Assembly (NCBI GenBank): GCA_937930815.1
Contig: CALHBQ010000264.1
Span: forward strand, 1-38,445
Source: an uncultured Saprospiraceae bacterium
Lineage (GTDB): Bacteria > Bacteroidota > Bacteroidia > Chitinophagales > Saprospiraceae
Reading direction: 5' to 3'
DNA: 38,445 nt
The number at the start of each line of letters is the position of its first letter. The first letter of the stretch is position 1. The position numbers and the translations under genes are program-made. The notes under the pieces are model-generated. The model saw only the letters and a list, made by a program, of their open reading frames with translations, was not told where the DNA came from and did no database searches. Shown one piece after another: positions 7,744 through 15,912 of the stretch.

Positions 7744-8430
7744 TTATGCCAATTTAGCCATATCTCTTACTAATATTTTTCCTCGGTTGAAATAAATCAA
7801 ATCCGATTTTCTAAGTTCATTTAAAACCAAAGTAACCGTTTGTCTGGAAGTGCAAGTAATATTTGCAATGTCTTGATGAGTCAATGAATGTTTCAATAAC
7901 ATTTCGTACCCAATACGGCGACCTCTTTTATTTACAGCATCTTTGATGAAATCAATGATTCTGGTTCTTGCATCCTTGAAAATTAAAGATTCTAACTTAC
8001 GTTCTGCGCTGCGCAGTCTTGAACCAAAGATTTCCATAATTCTGTCAGTAATAGTCAAGTTAGTATGCATCAAACGTTTGAAGTCAGAAACTTTCAATAC
8101 GTAAATGTGTACTTCTTCTTTTAATGCTTGAGCAAAGTCTTTTCTTTTTACTTCGCCTATCAATCCCAACTCCCCAAACATAGCTTCTGGGTGAATCAAA
8201 GATTTAATTACTTCTTTTCCATCATCTGAATGTGTTGAAATTTTAACGGTTCCTTTCGCTAAAAAATAAATTTCGTTGGATGGATCTCCTGGGTGATAGA
8301 TGTGACTGTACTTAGATTTTACTCTAAGTTCGACCATGTTTTCTAATTTTTCTCGTTCTTCATTTGAAATTCCTTGGAATAGCGGGAATTGCGCTAAGAA
8401 ATTCTCTTTTGATAGTACGGCTGCAGTCAT
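7744..8430 (-). CDS. Crp/Fnr-family transcription regulator
   Basis: 228 residues in the family layout. A cyclic-nucleotide-binding-like beta-roll spans about residues 14-125 (FPLFQGISNEE, EIYFLAKGTVKIS, MFGELGLIGE), followed by a dimerisation helix (about 126-165) and a winged helix-turn-helix at about 182-222. The recognition region is LTHQDIANITCTSRQTVTLV. The single cysteine (C193) rules out an FNR-type iron-sulfur cluster. The Arg-Ser pair that contacts cAMP phosphate in E. coli CRP appears as KD in the aligned loop after FGELGL, so cAMP binding is doubtful (inference). Targets are unknown. A 9-bp inverted repeat 33 bp upstream of the start may be its own operator. The leftward MerR gene upstream is separated by 227 bp. 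Confidence 0.92.
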   Translation of the reverse strand: MTAAVLSKENFLAQFPLFQGISNEEREKLENMVELRVKSKYSHIYHPGDPSNEIYFLAKGTVKISTHSDDGKEVIKSLIHPEAMFGELGLIGEVKRKDFAQALKEEVHIYVLKVSDFKRLMHTNLTITDRIMEIFGSRLRSAERKLESLIFKDARTRIIDFIKDAVNKRGRRIGYEMLLKHSLTHQDIANITCTSRQTVTLVLNELRKSDLIYFNRGKILVRDMAKLA

Positions 8431-8462
8431 GGCTTTGATTTTTTAATGTGTTAAAATAAAAT

Positions 8463-8484
8463 TTCGATTTTTTATAAAATCGAA
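8463..8484. promoter_or_regulatory. 9-bp inverted repeat upstream of the Crp/Fnr gene
   Basis: TTCGATTTT at 8463-8471 and AAAATCGAA at 8476-8484 are perfect complements with a 4-nt spacer, 33-54 bp upstream of the ATG. It could be an autoregulatory operator or a hairpin in the 5' leader. It does not match the E. coli CRP consensus TGTGA-N6-TCACA. Confidence 0.4.
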
Positions 8485-8657
8485 GAATTTACGTTGGTTG
8501 TTAGTTAGACACAGGTTTGAATCGTCCCCCCCTATGGAATAATATCTTTTTTAAAAATATTTTTCACATATATGAAATCACAATAAACCCTAAGTGCCAA
8601 ATAAGATTTTGACAATTAAAATATCATTAATACCGTCCCTATAATAATGAAGAAGAA

Positions 8658-9581
8658 TTACCTGCTTTTGGAAGGAGAAGGTTCCGAGTCGGTTGATGGT
8701 CCAACCAAATCAAGGAAGCTGACTGCTTCTTGTAGGTTTTTAAAGATAGTAAGCATTTTTTCAGATTCTATTCCCTGAGCAATTGGCTGATAGCCAGTCA
8801 TCAAGAGGTGTGAATTTGAAAAGTTTTCTCGTAAGGTCCTAATATAAGAAGGAAGGCCCGAATTGGCCATAGATTCGGTGACAATTGTAAGCAAGAAATC
8901 TGGTTTTGCAAATCTATTCGCATCTGTCAAATCAGCTATTGATAATTCACCTCCTAAATAAATAGAATGGAATCCTTTAGACTTTATCAAAAAATGCAAA
9001 TAAAGCAAAGTGAGGTCTTGTCTTTCACCGCGGGGCAAAAATAGCAAAAACTTTTTGCCTATTTTGGGTAAAGTTGAAGATTCCTTGTCTATTGCTGTTA
9101 AAATTTTCTGTTTAACTAAATTAGACATGAAAACTTCTTGAGCAGGCGTAATGGAACCAGTTAACCACAACAAGTTCAATTTTTCAATTAATGGAAACAA
9201 AACATTGAGCATCGTATCTCCAAAACCATTTTGGTCAATATGAACTTGAATAATCTTATTGAACTTGTATTCGTCCATTTCTACAACCGAAAGCGAAAGC
9301 GCATCTAACTGAACTGCCAATTCAGAATTCATGGTCGTATAGGTCGCTACATTCTCTTGAACTTCAGCGGCCGTCATTCCGACAATCTTAGATATTTTTA
9401 TTCCGTTTCGGTTGAGTAAAGCGATATTCATTACCTTCCGTAAATCTTCGTCGCTGTAGTAACGGATATTGGTAGCAGTTCGATTAGGCTTTATCACTCC
9501 ATATCGTTGTTCCCAAACCCTCAAGGTGTGCGCCTTGATGCCTGTTAACTTTTCTATATCCTTGATGGTATAAACTGCCAA
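8658..9581 (-). CDS. MerR-family regulator with degenerate cobalamin-binding domain
   Basis: 307 residues. The N-terminal MerR winged helix is clear (residues 1-70: YTIKDIEKLTGIKAHTLRVW then EQRYGVIKPNRTATNIRYYS). It is followed by a helical cap and a Rossmann-like B12-binding domain (about 95-290), the layout of CarH/LitR light or cobalamin sensors. The signature residues are changed. In CarH the cap carries W-x9-E-H; here W139 and E149 remain but the next residue is V150. In the binding domain the axial-ligand motif E-x-H-x-x-G is E186-R-Q188-D-L-T191, with His to Gln and Gly to Thr. The glycine-rich YLGGELS segment after the motif is kept. Regulation by base-off/His-on adenosylcobalamin is therefore unlikely, and the domain may sense another ligand or only mediate oligomerisation. 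A run of S, P and E forms the C-terminal tail. Confidence 0.9.
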   Translation of the reverse strand: MAVYTIKDIEKLTGIKAHTLRVWEQRYGVIKPNRTATNIRYYSDEDLRKVMNIALLNRNGIKISKIVGMTAAEVQENVATYTTMNSELAVQLDALSLSVVEMDEYKFNKIIQVHIDQNGFGDTMLNVLFPLIEKLNLLWLTGSITPAQEVFMSNLVKQKILTAIDKESSTLPKIGKKFLLFLPRGERQDLTLLYLHFLIKSKGFHSIYLGGELSIADLTDANRFAKPDFLLTIVTESMANSGLPSYIRTLRENFSNSHLLMTGYQPIAQGIESEKMLTIFKNLQEAVSFLDLVGPSTDSEPSPSKSR

Positions 9582-9641
9582 TTGATAATGAACTAAAGGT
9601 TAAAAAAAGTGAAACAGGAGTTTTAGGTTTAAGTTCAAATA

Positions 9642-9680
9642 AAACCATTCTGAATCAGAATAATTGATTCAGAATGGTTT
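9642..9680 (-). terminator. Terminator hairpin downstream of the H1-like/HhH gene
   Basis: A perfect 16-bp stem (AAACCATTCTGAATCA with TGATTCAGAATGGTTT) closes a 7-nt loop, 15 bp after the stop at 9695. The leftward tail TTTTATTTG is only moderately T-rich. Confidence 0.75.
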
Positions 9681-9694
9681 AAATTAAAAGAAAT

Positions 9695-10495
9695 TTATTT
9701 TCTTCCTCCTTTCAATTTGTCTTGCCAAGTTTTCAATTTGGCCCATTTACCTTCTGCTGCCATTTTTGCTTGTGCTGGCCAGGTTTCTGGATTATGCATT
9801 TTGTATCTGCTACCTGCTTTTGTCAAAATTCCTTTTAGTCTTGTTTGAGAAGCAGATGCCAATCCTTTAAAAGATTTAATCCTGGATGCCTTTAAAAGGC
9901 CTTCAATTTTTGGACCTATTCCTTCTATTTTGGTAAAGTTGTCAGGGACAATAACTTTAGCCGTTCTTTTTATTGGTGCTTTTCTCGCTGGAGCTCTTTT
10001 TACAGGAGCTTTTTTAGCAACTGTTGTTTTTTTAGGTGCAGCTTTTCTTACGGTTGTTGATTTCTTTACAACAGCTTTTTTCGCAGGTGCCTTTTTCGCA
10101 ACTGGTGCTTTCGTCTTTGCTACAGCCTTACTTATTGTTTTTTTGGTCTTTGGAGCAGCTTTTTTAACTGCTGCCTTTGGCTTTGGAGCATCCTTTTTTG
10201 TGGGAGTAGTTGTTTTTTTCGTTTTAACAACTTTTGAAACAGGCGCTTTTTTAGCAACTGTTTTCACAAAAAGGTTTGATGACTTTACCGTTTTCGCTTT
10301 TTTAGGCTTTGAAGCACTCTTCTTTGCTTTTGGTTTTGAAGCCTTCTTCGATTTCCCTGTACACTCATCACATTTGGCCTTTAACTTCTTTAATTTCTTC
10401 TTTGCTTTTTTCAAAGCAGCTTTTGCTTCTTTAACCGATTTTTTTTGAGACTTTACCTTATTCTTTAATTTCTCACAGGAGTCTTTCTTTTTCAT
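9695..10495 (-). CDS. Histone-H1-like Lys/Ala-rich protein with C-terminal helix-hairpin-helix domain
   Basis: 266 residues in three parts. Residues 1-50 form a lysine-rich coiled coil ending in a small CDEC pair (KLKAKCDECTGKSKK). About 50-185 is a low-complexity K/A/P/T/V stretch with repeated PAKKA-, KKAPVKRAPARKAP- and KKTT-like units, as in histone H1 tails and bacterial H1-like proteins. The last 80 residues are a folded domain with a helix-hairpin-helix motif (FTKIEGIGPKIEGLLKASRI) followed by NPETWPAQAKMAAEGKW and a basic end. Related tails occur, as I recall, on Bacteroidota L21 and other nucleic-acid-binding proteins. The expected role is binding DNA or RNA without strong sequence specificity, possibly nucleoid organisation. 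A hydrophobic frame on the opposite strand (9930-10448) is a composition artefact of the K/A-rich codons. Confidence 0.85.
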   Translation of the reverse strand: MKKKDSCEKLKNKVKSQKKSVKEAKAALKKAKKKLKKLKAKCDECTGKSKKASKPKAKKSASKPKKAKTVKSSNLFVKTVAKKAPVSKVVKTKKTTTPTKKDAPKPKAAVKKAAPKTKKTISKAVAKTKAPVAKKAPAKKAVVKKSTTVRKAAPKKTTVAKKAPVKRAPARKAPIKRTAKVIVPDNFTKIEGIGPKIEGLLKASRIKSFKGLASASQTRLKGILTKAGSRYKMHNPETWPAQAKMAAEGKWAKLKTWQDKLKGGRK

Positions 10496-10604
10496 TTTTG
10501 AAAATTTTAATAATTAATAGTGCGAACTTTTTTCGATAAAAATTAAAATAGATTTACCGAAATTCATTTTAATAGAACACAATGATGTGAAATGTAATTC
10601 AAAA

Positions 10605-10642
10605 AAACAAAGGCTACCTAAAAAATAAGGTAGCCTTTGTTT
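10605..10642 (-). terminator. Terminator of the metallophosphoesterase gene
   Basis: A 15-bp stem (AAACAAAGGCTACCT with AGGTAGCCTTTGTTT) is followed leftward by a run of seven T in all. It begins 18 bp after the stop at 10661. Confidence 0.9.
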
Positions 10643-10660
10643 CAAAAAATAAAATTAATT

Positions 10661-12589
10661 TTAAATTTTCACTTTCATTTTTTTGATTACATCCTTGCTA
10701 TCTGTGTATAAAACTAAGATGTAATCACCCTTTGGGACATTTTTAAAATCAAGTCCTTTGCGTTGCGGCCCTGGTTTCTGAATTGGGATATTCCAATCTT
10801 TCACCATCGTAGTTTTTCCTTTAAAAAGTCTTGCAGTAACCTTACCTGTTCTGGCTGAGATGAACCTAATCATCGCTTTTTTAGTAGTTGGATCAACTTT
10901 TACAATTGAATCACCGCTTGCTGCCTTTACAGGAGGTTTTCTTTTTCCTGTATTCGTCCCTGTTCGCTTTTTACCACTTGGCGTTTTGGAAGGCATTTCT
11001 TTCATCCTCGATTTTCCATTCTCCATCTTTTGATTTAATCGATATCGAACTCCTGTATCTGGATTCTTTCTCGCAAATCCTCTATCGACAAATCGGTAAT
11101 CATTGCTCTTACCACCTTTGCTATTTAAAGTCTTAATCGCTGAATAGTTCCCGTTATTTACAGAGCGTTGTAGCTCATATTGAACATCAAAGGTTTCATT
11201 TATAGTATTCCAATCGACTACCACATCATCTCCTCTTCTTTCAATTTTAAAATCAATAATTTCAAAGCCAACTTCTGGCTTGCCTCTTGTGACTATATTA
11301 TCGTCCAAATTATTTCCTCTATCAATAGAATTAGAGCCATTGTTCTTTTTAATGACAATAACATCCCCCGTTGGCGGATTCCACAAATTCAATCCTCTTG
11401 GCACAGAGAAAATATTCTTAGCTGAGAGTTCCTCAACTCTATCTGCCCCATCAGTTTTCACAAAACGAAGTTCAATTTTATTTCTATCAACAAAAATCCA
11501 ATGAAAACTATTGAATGATCCACTTGCACGGGTCCAACTTTTTTTATCATCATTTCTTCTAAGTGGTGCGCCCCAACATCCTTCTCCGACATAGACCGTA
11601 CCTGCCTCATCATCTCTTATAAATCCCTCTTCACTGCCAGCTCCATTATCAGGTCGAATAGGATAAGTAGCTTTCACAGTATGTGCATCAGATTCAACGA
11701 CGAAGTTTACGCCATATTCAAAAAATAACTTAGACCAATTTCCCCATTGATCATTATTCTCAGATTTTTTAGAACAATGTGGACGAGTTGAAAGATGGTA
11801 ATGCGCTGTTTTCCATGTAACATGGGGGTTCTGTGCTAAATCACGTTGAAGCCACTGTCTTTGGTCTCCGCCACTTGCCATCATTGAATTCAAAGTATAA
11901 ATTCTTAATAAATCGCCTCCTAAGTTCATTGCATAACGGATGTTTTTATTTTTAATATCAAACATCTGCATGAGTGTCTTATTACTATACTCGTGATTAC
12001 CACGAGCAACAATCAAAGGATATAATCTACCATCCGTTGAAATCGTATGTTGCCAATCATCAAACCAATCTTGCCATTGTTTGTCAACATCATTTTCAGT
12101 AAAATCACCTCCAAACATGATGCAGTGAGGGCGTAACTTAGAAACCATTTTATTGGCATCAACTCGTGCTGTTCTATGATTACGAGAATCACTTCCTGCG
12201 ATAATTGATAATCTTTCGCTGCTGTTTGAAGGAGCTGTTTTGAAAGACAAAACCCTACTTGAACCTTCACTATCTGCAATCACAAAATAGTAAAGCGTAT
12301 TCGCTCGTAAGCCTCCAAGATGAACAAAATGATTGCTCATTCCTTTAGCTTGAATAACGTTATCAGGATTTTTAGAGAAAGCGTATTTGGTAGGGAACTC
12401 TCCATGGTTGACAACATCAAAAAACAACTTAGCACCATTGCCTTTTAATTGATCCCATCCGATTCCCATCGTAGTAGATGGGTCATCTTGCCACATCAGT
12501 CTGTATCTGCCAGTTTTAGCATCAAGATCAACGTAGAAAAGTAGAATTGCCGCAATGGCAACTAATAATTTAATTTTGTAAATTCTCAT
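10661..12589 (-). CDS. Secreted purple-acid-phosphatase-like metallophosphoesterase
   Basis: 642 residues with a signal peptide (MRIYKIKLLVAIAAILLFYV, then DLDA). An N-terminal fibronectin-III-like domain (about 25-118, ending YYFVIADSEGSSRVLSF) precedes a calcineurin-like metallophosphoesterase domain (about 125-360). Metal-site motifs visible are D134 in AGSDSRN, GGD162FTEND, GNH199E and H263/H265 in TAHYHLS. The last motif, normally G-H-x-H in purple acid phosphatases, reads S300-D-A-H303, so the first metal-ligand His is replaced by Asp while the following TYP is conserved. A second FN3-like module (about 450-520), a basic linker, and a C-terminal beta domain ending in DYILVLYTDSKDVIKKMKVKI follow; this last domain looks like a T9SS sorting domain without the usual PNP motif. 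The protein probably hydrolyses phosphate esters outside the cell or in the periplasm; the substrate is unknown. Confidence 0.87.
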   Translation of the reverse strand: MRIYKIKLLVAIAAILLFYVDLDAKTGRYRLMWQDDPSTTMGIGWDQLKGNGAKLFFDVVNHGEFPTKYAFSKNPDNVIQAKGMSNHFVHLGGLRANTLYYFVIADSEGSSRVLSFKTAPSNSSERLSIIAGSDSRNHRTARVDANKMVSKLRPHCIMFGGDFTENDVDKQWQDWFDDWQHTISTDGRLYPLIVARGNHEYSNKTLMQMFDIKNKNIRYAMNLGGDLLRIYTLNSMMASGGDQRQWLQRDLAQNPHVTWKTAHYHLSTRPHCSKKSENNDQWGNWSKLFFEYGVNFVVESDAHTVKATYPIRPDNGAGSEEGFIRDDEAGTVYVGEGCWGAPLRRNDDKKSWTRASGSFNSFHWIFVDRNKIELRFVKTDGADRVEELSAKNIFSVPRGLNLWNPPTGDVIVIKKNNGSNSIDRGNNLDDNIVTRGKPEVGFEIIDFKIERRGDDVVVDWNTINETFDVQYELQRSVNNGNYSAIKTLNSKGGKSNDYRFVDRGFARKNPDTGVRYRLNQKMENGKSRMKEMPSKTPSGKKRTGTNTGKRKPPVKAASGDSIVKVDPTTKKAMIRFISARTGKVTARLFKGKTTMVKDWNIPIQKPGPQRKGLDFKNVPKGDYILVLYTDSKDVIKKMKVKI

Positions 12590-12732
12590 GTTTAAGCCCT
12601 GTTGAGTCCAAAAAATGAAGATGACGTAAATTTACATTCTATATTTTAAAACATTTTAATATTAGGGAAAAATGTGAAAAGGTGTTTTCTAAATAAAGAA
12701 CCTATATAAAGGTGTCTGGTAAAGAAATATTG

Positions 12733-12740
12733 TACCTTTG
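12733..12740 (+). promoter_or_regulatory. Bacteroidota -7 box (TACCTTTG) for glyA
   Basis: TACCTTTG matches TAnnTTTG exactly and is followed by GCGC. The predicted start near 12747 leaves about 70 nt of leader before the ATG at 12817. An AGGAGG-like purine run lies at 12763-12770, too far upstream of the ATG to act as a normal ribosome-binding site. Confidence 0.65.
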
Positions 12741-12816
12741 GCGCTTTATTTTTAAAAAATATAGGAGGGAAAATAATAAGAATTAATCGCTCAGTTAAAA
12801 AGCAAAAAATATTATC

Positions 12817-14103
12817 ATGAAAAAAGACCAACAATTATTCCAACTTATAGATCAAGAACTTCAAAGACAACGTCATGGAATCGAATTGATCGCTTCTGAA
12901 AATTTTACAAGCGCCGATGTAATTGCTGCAATGGGTACTTGTTTGACGAATAAATACGCCGAAGGTTATCCTGGCAAGCGATATTATGGCGGTTGTGAGA
13001 TAGTAGATCAAGTTGAACAATTGGCGATTGACAGATTAAAAGAACTTTTTGGTGCTGAATATGCCAACGTGCAACCGCACTCAGGAGCACAGGCAAATGC
13101 AGCTGTATTTTTAGCCTTACTAAATCCGGGAGAAACTACTTTAGGTTTTGACCTTTCTCATGGCGGTCATTTGAGTCATGGTTCTCCAGTCAATTTTTCT
13201 GGTAAAGTTTATAATGCTACTTTCTACGGAGTTGAAGAAGAAACTGGTAGAATTGATATGGATAAAGTAGCTGCAAAGGCAAAAGCTGTCAATCCAAAAT
13301 TGATCATCTGTGGTGCAAGTGCTTATTCCAGAGAATGGGATTATAAAAGATTTAGAGAAATCGCTGATTCAGTTGGCGCATTTTTGTTAGCAGATATTGC
13401 TCACCCAGCAGGTTTGATTGCATCAGGTCATTTAGACAGTCCAATGGAATATTGCCACATCGTTACTTCTACGACTCATAAAACTTTGAGAGGGCCTCGT
13501 GGTGGTTTAATTATGATGGGTAAAAACTACGAGAACCCTTGGGGAAGAACAACCAAAAAAGGAACTGTTTTAAAAATGTCTTCTATTTTGAATAGTGCTG
13601 TATTCCCTGGAATGCAAGGTGGACCATTGGAGCATGTCATCGCAGCCAAAGCAGTTGCATTCGGCGAAGCATTACAACCAGAATTTAAAACTTATGGAAC
13701 GCAGGTCATCAAGAATGCACAAGCGATGGCTCAAGAATTTGTCAAATTAGGTTATAAAATTATTTCAGGAGGAACTGATAATCACTTGATGCTCATAGAT
13801 TTACGCTCAAAAGGTGTCACTGGAAAAGAGGTAGAAAATGCGTTGGTTCGAGCTGACTTGACGGTAAACAAAAACATGGTTCCGTTTGATACGCAATCTC
13901 CATTTGTAACTTCAGGAATGAGAATTGGAACGGCAGCGATCACTACGAGAGGTTTCAACGAAGCTGATTGTGTCCGAACAGTTGGGTTGATTGATAATAT
14001 TATCACCAATATAAGTGACGAAGAAGTAATTGTAGAGACTAAAAAGGAGATAAATAAATGGATGGCAGATTTTCCACTTTATGAAGAAGGGATAACTGCC
14101 TAA
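12817..14103 (+). CDS. glyA: Serine hydroxymethyltransferase
   Basis: 428 residues, the usual length. The enzyme is PLP-dependent and interconverts serine and glycine with tetrahydrofolate, supplying methylene-THF for purines, thymidylate and methionine in the cytoplasm. The active-site lysine is K222 in [13 protein letters not shown]. The cofactor-contacting [10 protein letters not shown] (D193, H196), the substrate loop [10 protein letters not shown] and the region [13 protein letters not shown] are intact. The start at 12817 gives the family-typical N-terminus with Q-L-I-D-x-E-x-x-R-Q. A small helical-protein gene follows 22 bp downstream and is probably cotranscribed. Confidence 0.98.
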   Translation: MKKDQQLFQLIDQELQRQRHGIELIASENFTSADVIAAMGTCLTNKYAEGYPGKRYYGGCEIVDQVEQLAIDRLKELFGAEYANVQPHSGAQANAAVFLALLNPGETTLGFDLSHGGHLSHGSPVNFSGKVYNATFYGVEEETGRIDMDKVAAKAKAVNPKLIICGASAYSREWDYKRFREIADSVGAFLLADIAHPAGLIASGHLDSPMEYCHIVTSTTHKTLRGPRGGLIMMGKNYENPWGRTTKKGTVLKMSSILNSAVFPGMQGGPLEHVIAAKAVAFGEALQPEFKTYGTQVIKNAQAMAQEFVKLGYKIISGGTDNHLMLIDLRSKGVTGKEVENALVRADLTVNKNMVPFDTQSPFVTSGMRIGTAAITTRGFNEADCVRTVGLIDNIITNISDEEVIVETKKEINKWMADFPLYEEGITA

Positions 14104-14125
14104 CTACACAAACATTTGCTTTACT

Positions 14126-14452
14126 ATGGGAGAAATTAAATACAATGCTAAAGAATTTTTGGCCATGCTTCTGATTTATGGAGCATATGCAGATATGGAC
14201 TTTTCTGCTGCCGAAAAAGAAAATATTAAGAACTTAGTCGGAGACCATATTTACACAAAGATGGTCTCCGAATATGATTCCATGTCTGCCGATGAGCTAT
14301 TTACAGCCATTCAAGACTACAAAGGAATTTACTTTCCTACCTACGCGCGTAAGCAAGAGCTAATGCATAGAATGAAAGAATTATTTAAATCCGACGGTGA
14401 TTTTTCTGAAATGGAGGAAGGGTTGTTGAAGGTTTTGGATAAGTTGATGTAG
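14126..14452 (+). CDS. Small helical protein, possibly TerB-like
   Basis: 108 residues, no signal peptide, all-helical in appearance. The segment AMLLIYGAYADMDFSAAEKE resembles the helix-acidic-turn-helix of TerB-like domains (hydrophobic helix, A-D-x-D, then x-E). This is a weak similarity and no metal site can be asserted. It lies 22 bp after glyA on the same strand and probably shares its transcript, but a functional link to one-carbon metabolism cannot be read from the sequence. The C-terminal half is amphipathic (KQELMHRMKELFKSDGDFSE then GLLKVLDKLM). The start ATGGGAGAAATTAAA is the first available after the glyA stop. Confidence 0.75.
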   Translation: MGEIKYNAKEFLAMLLIYGAYADMDFSAAEKENIKNLVGDHIYTKMVSEYDSMSADELFTAIQDYKGIYFPTYARKQELMHRMKELFKSDGDFSEMEEGLLKVLDKLM

Positions 14453-14546
14453 GTTGGAAATAAGTAAATAGGACGTAATTGTTCGAAAATTTTACCATCC
14501 CTTAGAGATTAACGTCTATTTTATCATTTCAAATTTATTCATTTTA

Positions 14547-15188
14547 TCATTTTTCAATTATCACCCAAACCAAAAAGAAGTTTTCTAATCGATCGTAGTG
14601 AATGGTGAAAGTCTCATCGAATTCACCCTTCACTACCCTTCCAGTAGTTTGACCTTTTTCTTTATTGTACTGAAATGGCGTTACGAAAATATGGTCTTTG
14701 AAATCTAATTCTTTGCGACCATAAGCTTTGTAGAGTGCTTCTTTTGCGCCCCAAAAGATGTGGAGTTGTTCCAGTCGCTTTTCTTCGTGTAGACAAGCAA
14801 ATTCGACATCACGCATGAATTTATGAGCAATTCTATCTATTCGTGAGACGAATTTTTGAATATCAATTCCGACCAATTTAGGTGAGGCGATAGCTGCGGC
14901 CTTTCCGTCTGTGTGGCTGATTGAAATATGCCATTTTGCACCTTCGAGACGCGGTTTTCCAAATTCATCTTTTAAAATGGCGCCACGTTTTTTTCGACCT
15001 GACATATAGTGCAGGAGGTATCGAACTCCCAACCACTCTACCCTTCTACGACCCTTCATTTTAGAAAAACGCTCTAATTCATCTTCGCGCAAATCCAATT
15101 TCGACAAAAAGAATTCTTCTGATTCCTTAATGGTCCAGATGCCGATTTCTCCTTCTGGAGCGATTTTATTATATAATTTTAATGGCAA
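14547..15188 (-). CDS. Sfp-type 4'-phosphopantetheinyl transferase
   Basis: 213 residues. The enzyme transfers the phosphopantetheine arm of CoA onto a conserved serine of carrier proteins in the cytoplasm. Family signatures are HISISHTDG (about 87-95), VGIDIQ (D109 as magnesium ligand) and FWGAKEALYKAYG (E150 and K154, the W-x-x-K-E-A-x-x-K motif). The N-terminal half carries the characteristic R-R-R-V-E-W-L-G-V-R segment that binds CoA phosphate. It could be the general enzyme for fatty-acid ACP or a specialised one; no polyketide or peptide synthetase is nearby. It is divergent from dcd, with a 52-bp gap holding both promoters. Confidence 0.93.
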   Translation of the reverse strand: MPLKLYNKIAPEGEIGIWTIKESEEFFLSKLDLREDELERFSKMKGRRRVEWLGVRYLLHYMSGRKKRGAILKDEFGKPRLEGAKWHISISHTDGKAAAIASPKLVGIDIQKFVSRIDRIAHKFMRDVEFACLHEEKRLEQLHIFWGAKEALYKAYGRKELDFKDHIFVTPFQYNKEKGQTTGRVVKGEFDETFTIHYDRLENFFLVWVIIEK

Positions 15189-15212
15189 TATGAATTTTTC
15201 TAATTATGATTC

Positions 15213-15220
15213 TATATTCG
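15213..15220 (+). promoter_or_regulatory. Possible -7 box (TATATTCG) for dcd
   Basis: TATATTCG differs from TAnnTTTG at one position and is followed by CGC, like several other promoters in the window. It gives a leader of about 13 nt before the ATG at 15241. Confidence 0.4.
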
Positions 15221-15240
15221 CGCTTCAAAAATAGAAACAC

Positions 15241-15777
15241 ATGATTCTTTCCGATATAGAAATAAAAAAATCAATTAAAAATAAAAAGATTGTCATTAAG
15301 CCATATCGTAAAGATTGCTTAGGAACAAATTCTTATGATGTTCATCTTGGAAAGTGGTTGGCCACTTACAATGACATGATCATCGACGCAAAGAAACACA
15401 ATAAAGTAACGCATTTCGAAATTCCGAAAGATGGATTTGTGCTTTACCCAGGGACGCTTTATTTGGGCGTAACGGAAGAATACACTGAAACACACAACTC
15501 CGTCCCGTTTTTAGAAGGAAAATCGAGTGTCGGTCGTTTAGGTATTGACATTCATGCAACGGCTGGAAAAGGTGACGTTGGCTTTTGCAATCATTGGACT
15601 TTAGAAATTTCTGTAACTCATAAAGTCAGAGTTTACGCAGGCATGCCTATTGGTCAATTGATTTATTTCGCAGTTGAAGGGGACATCAAAAACTATTACA
15701 ACAAGAAGAAAAACGCAAAGTACAATAAGAAAACGGATAAACCTGTGGAAAGTATGATGTGGAAAAATAAGTTTTAG
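15241..15777 (+). CDS. dcd: dCTP deaminase
   Basis: 178 residues. It deaminates dCTP to dUTP, the precursor route to dTMP, as a trimer in the cytoplasm. Recognised segments are the N-terminal MILSDIEIKKSI, CLGTNSYDVHLGK, and the catalytic core FLEGKSSVGRLGIDIHATAG followed by GDVGFCNHWTLEISV, in which the Glu of TLEI is the catalytic residue. The C-terminus KPVESMMWKNKF matches what I know of Bacteroidota Dcd. No arginine-finger or dUTPase fusion is seen, so this looks like a monofunctional Dcd. A terminator hairpin follows at 15790. Confidence 0.97.
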   Translation: MILSDIEIKKSIKNKKIVIKPYRKDCLGTNSYDVHLGKWLATYNDMIIDAKKHNKVTHFEIPKDGFVLYPGTLYLGVTEEYTETHNSVPFLEGKSSVGRLGIDIHATAGKGDVGFCNHWTLEISVTHKVRVYAGMPIGQLIYFAVEGDIKNYYNKKKNAKYNKKTDKPVESMMWKNKF

Positions 15778-15789
15778 CTCCAGCACTAA

Positions 15790-15820
15790 TTGGGGGGATT
15801 TTCAAAATCCGTCCAATTTT
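15790..15820 (+). terminator. Hairpin after dcd
   Basis: TTGGGGGGATTTT pairs with AAAATCCGTCCAA around a single C (13 bp, one wobble pair, one mismatch) and is followed by TTTT. It lies 13 bp after the dcd stop. Its GGATTTT-N-AAAATCC core is shared with the next hairpin. Confidence 0.7.
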
Positions 15821-15875
15821 GATTGTATGGAATACTGACCTTTGAAAATGAAATTCTGTTTTCCACTCAAAGAAA

Positions 15876-15906
15876 AATACGATGGATTTTTAAAATCCAC
15901 CGTATT
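15876..15906 (-). terminator. Terminator of the alpha/beta hydrolase gene
   Basis: AATACGATGGATTTT pairs with AAAATCCACCGTATT around a central T (15 bp, one wobble pair read leftward). It begins 7 bp after the leftward stop at 15913 and ends in TTTTTCTTT when read leftward. Confidence 0.8.
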
Positions 15907-15912
15907 AGGTGA

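Noticed and set aside
9930-10448. Long rightward frame coding a strongly hydrophobic 172-residue product, like a membrane protein
   Set aside because: It is exactly antisense to the lysine/alanine-rich tail of the leftward H1-like protein. AAA/GCT-rich codons read backwards give TTT/AGC, so the F/A-rich product is an artefact.
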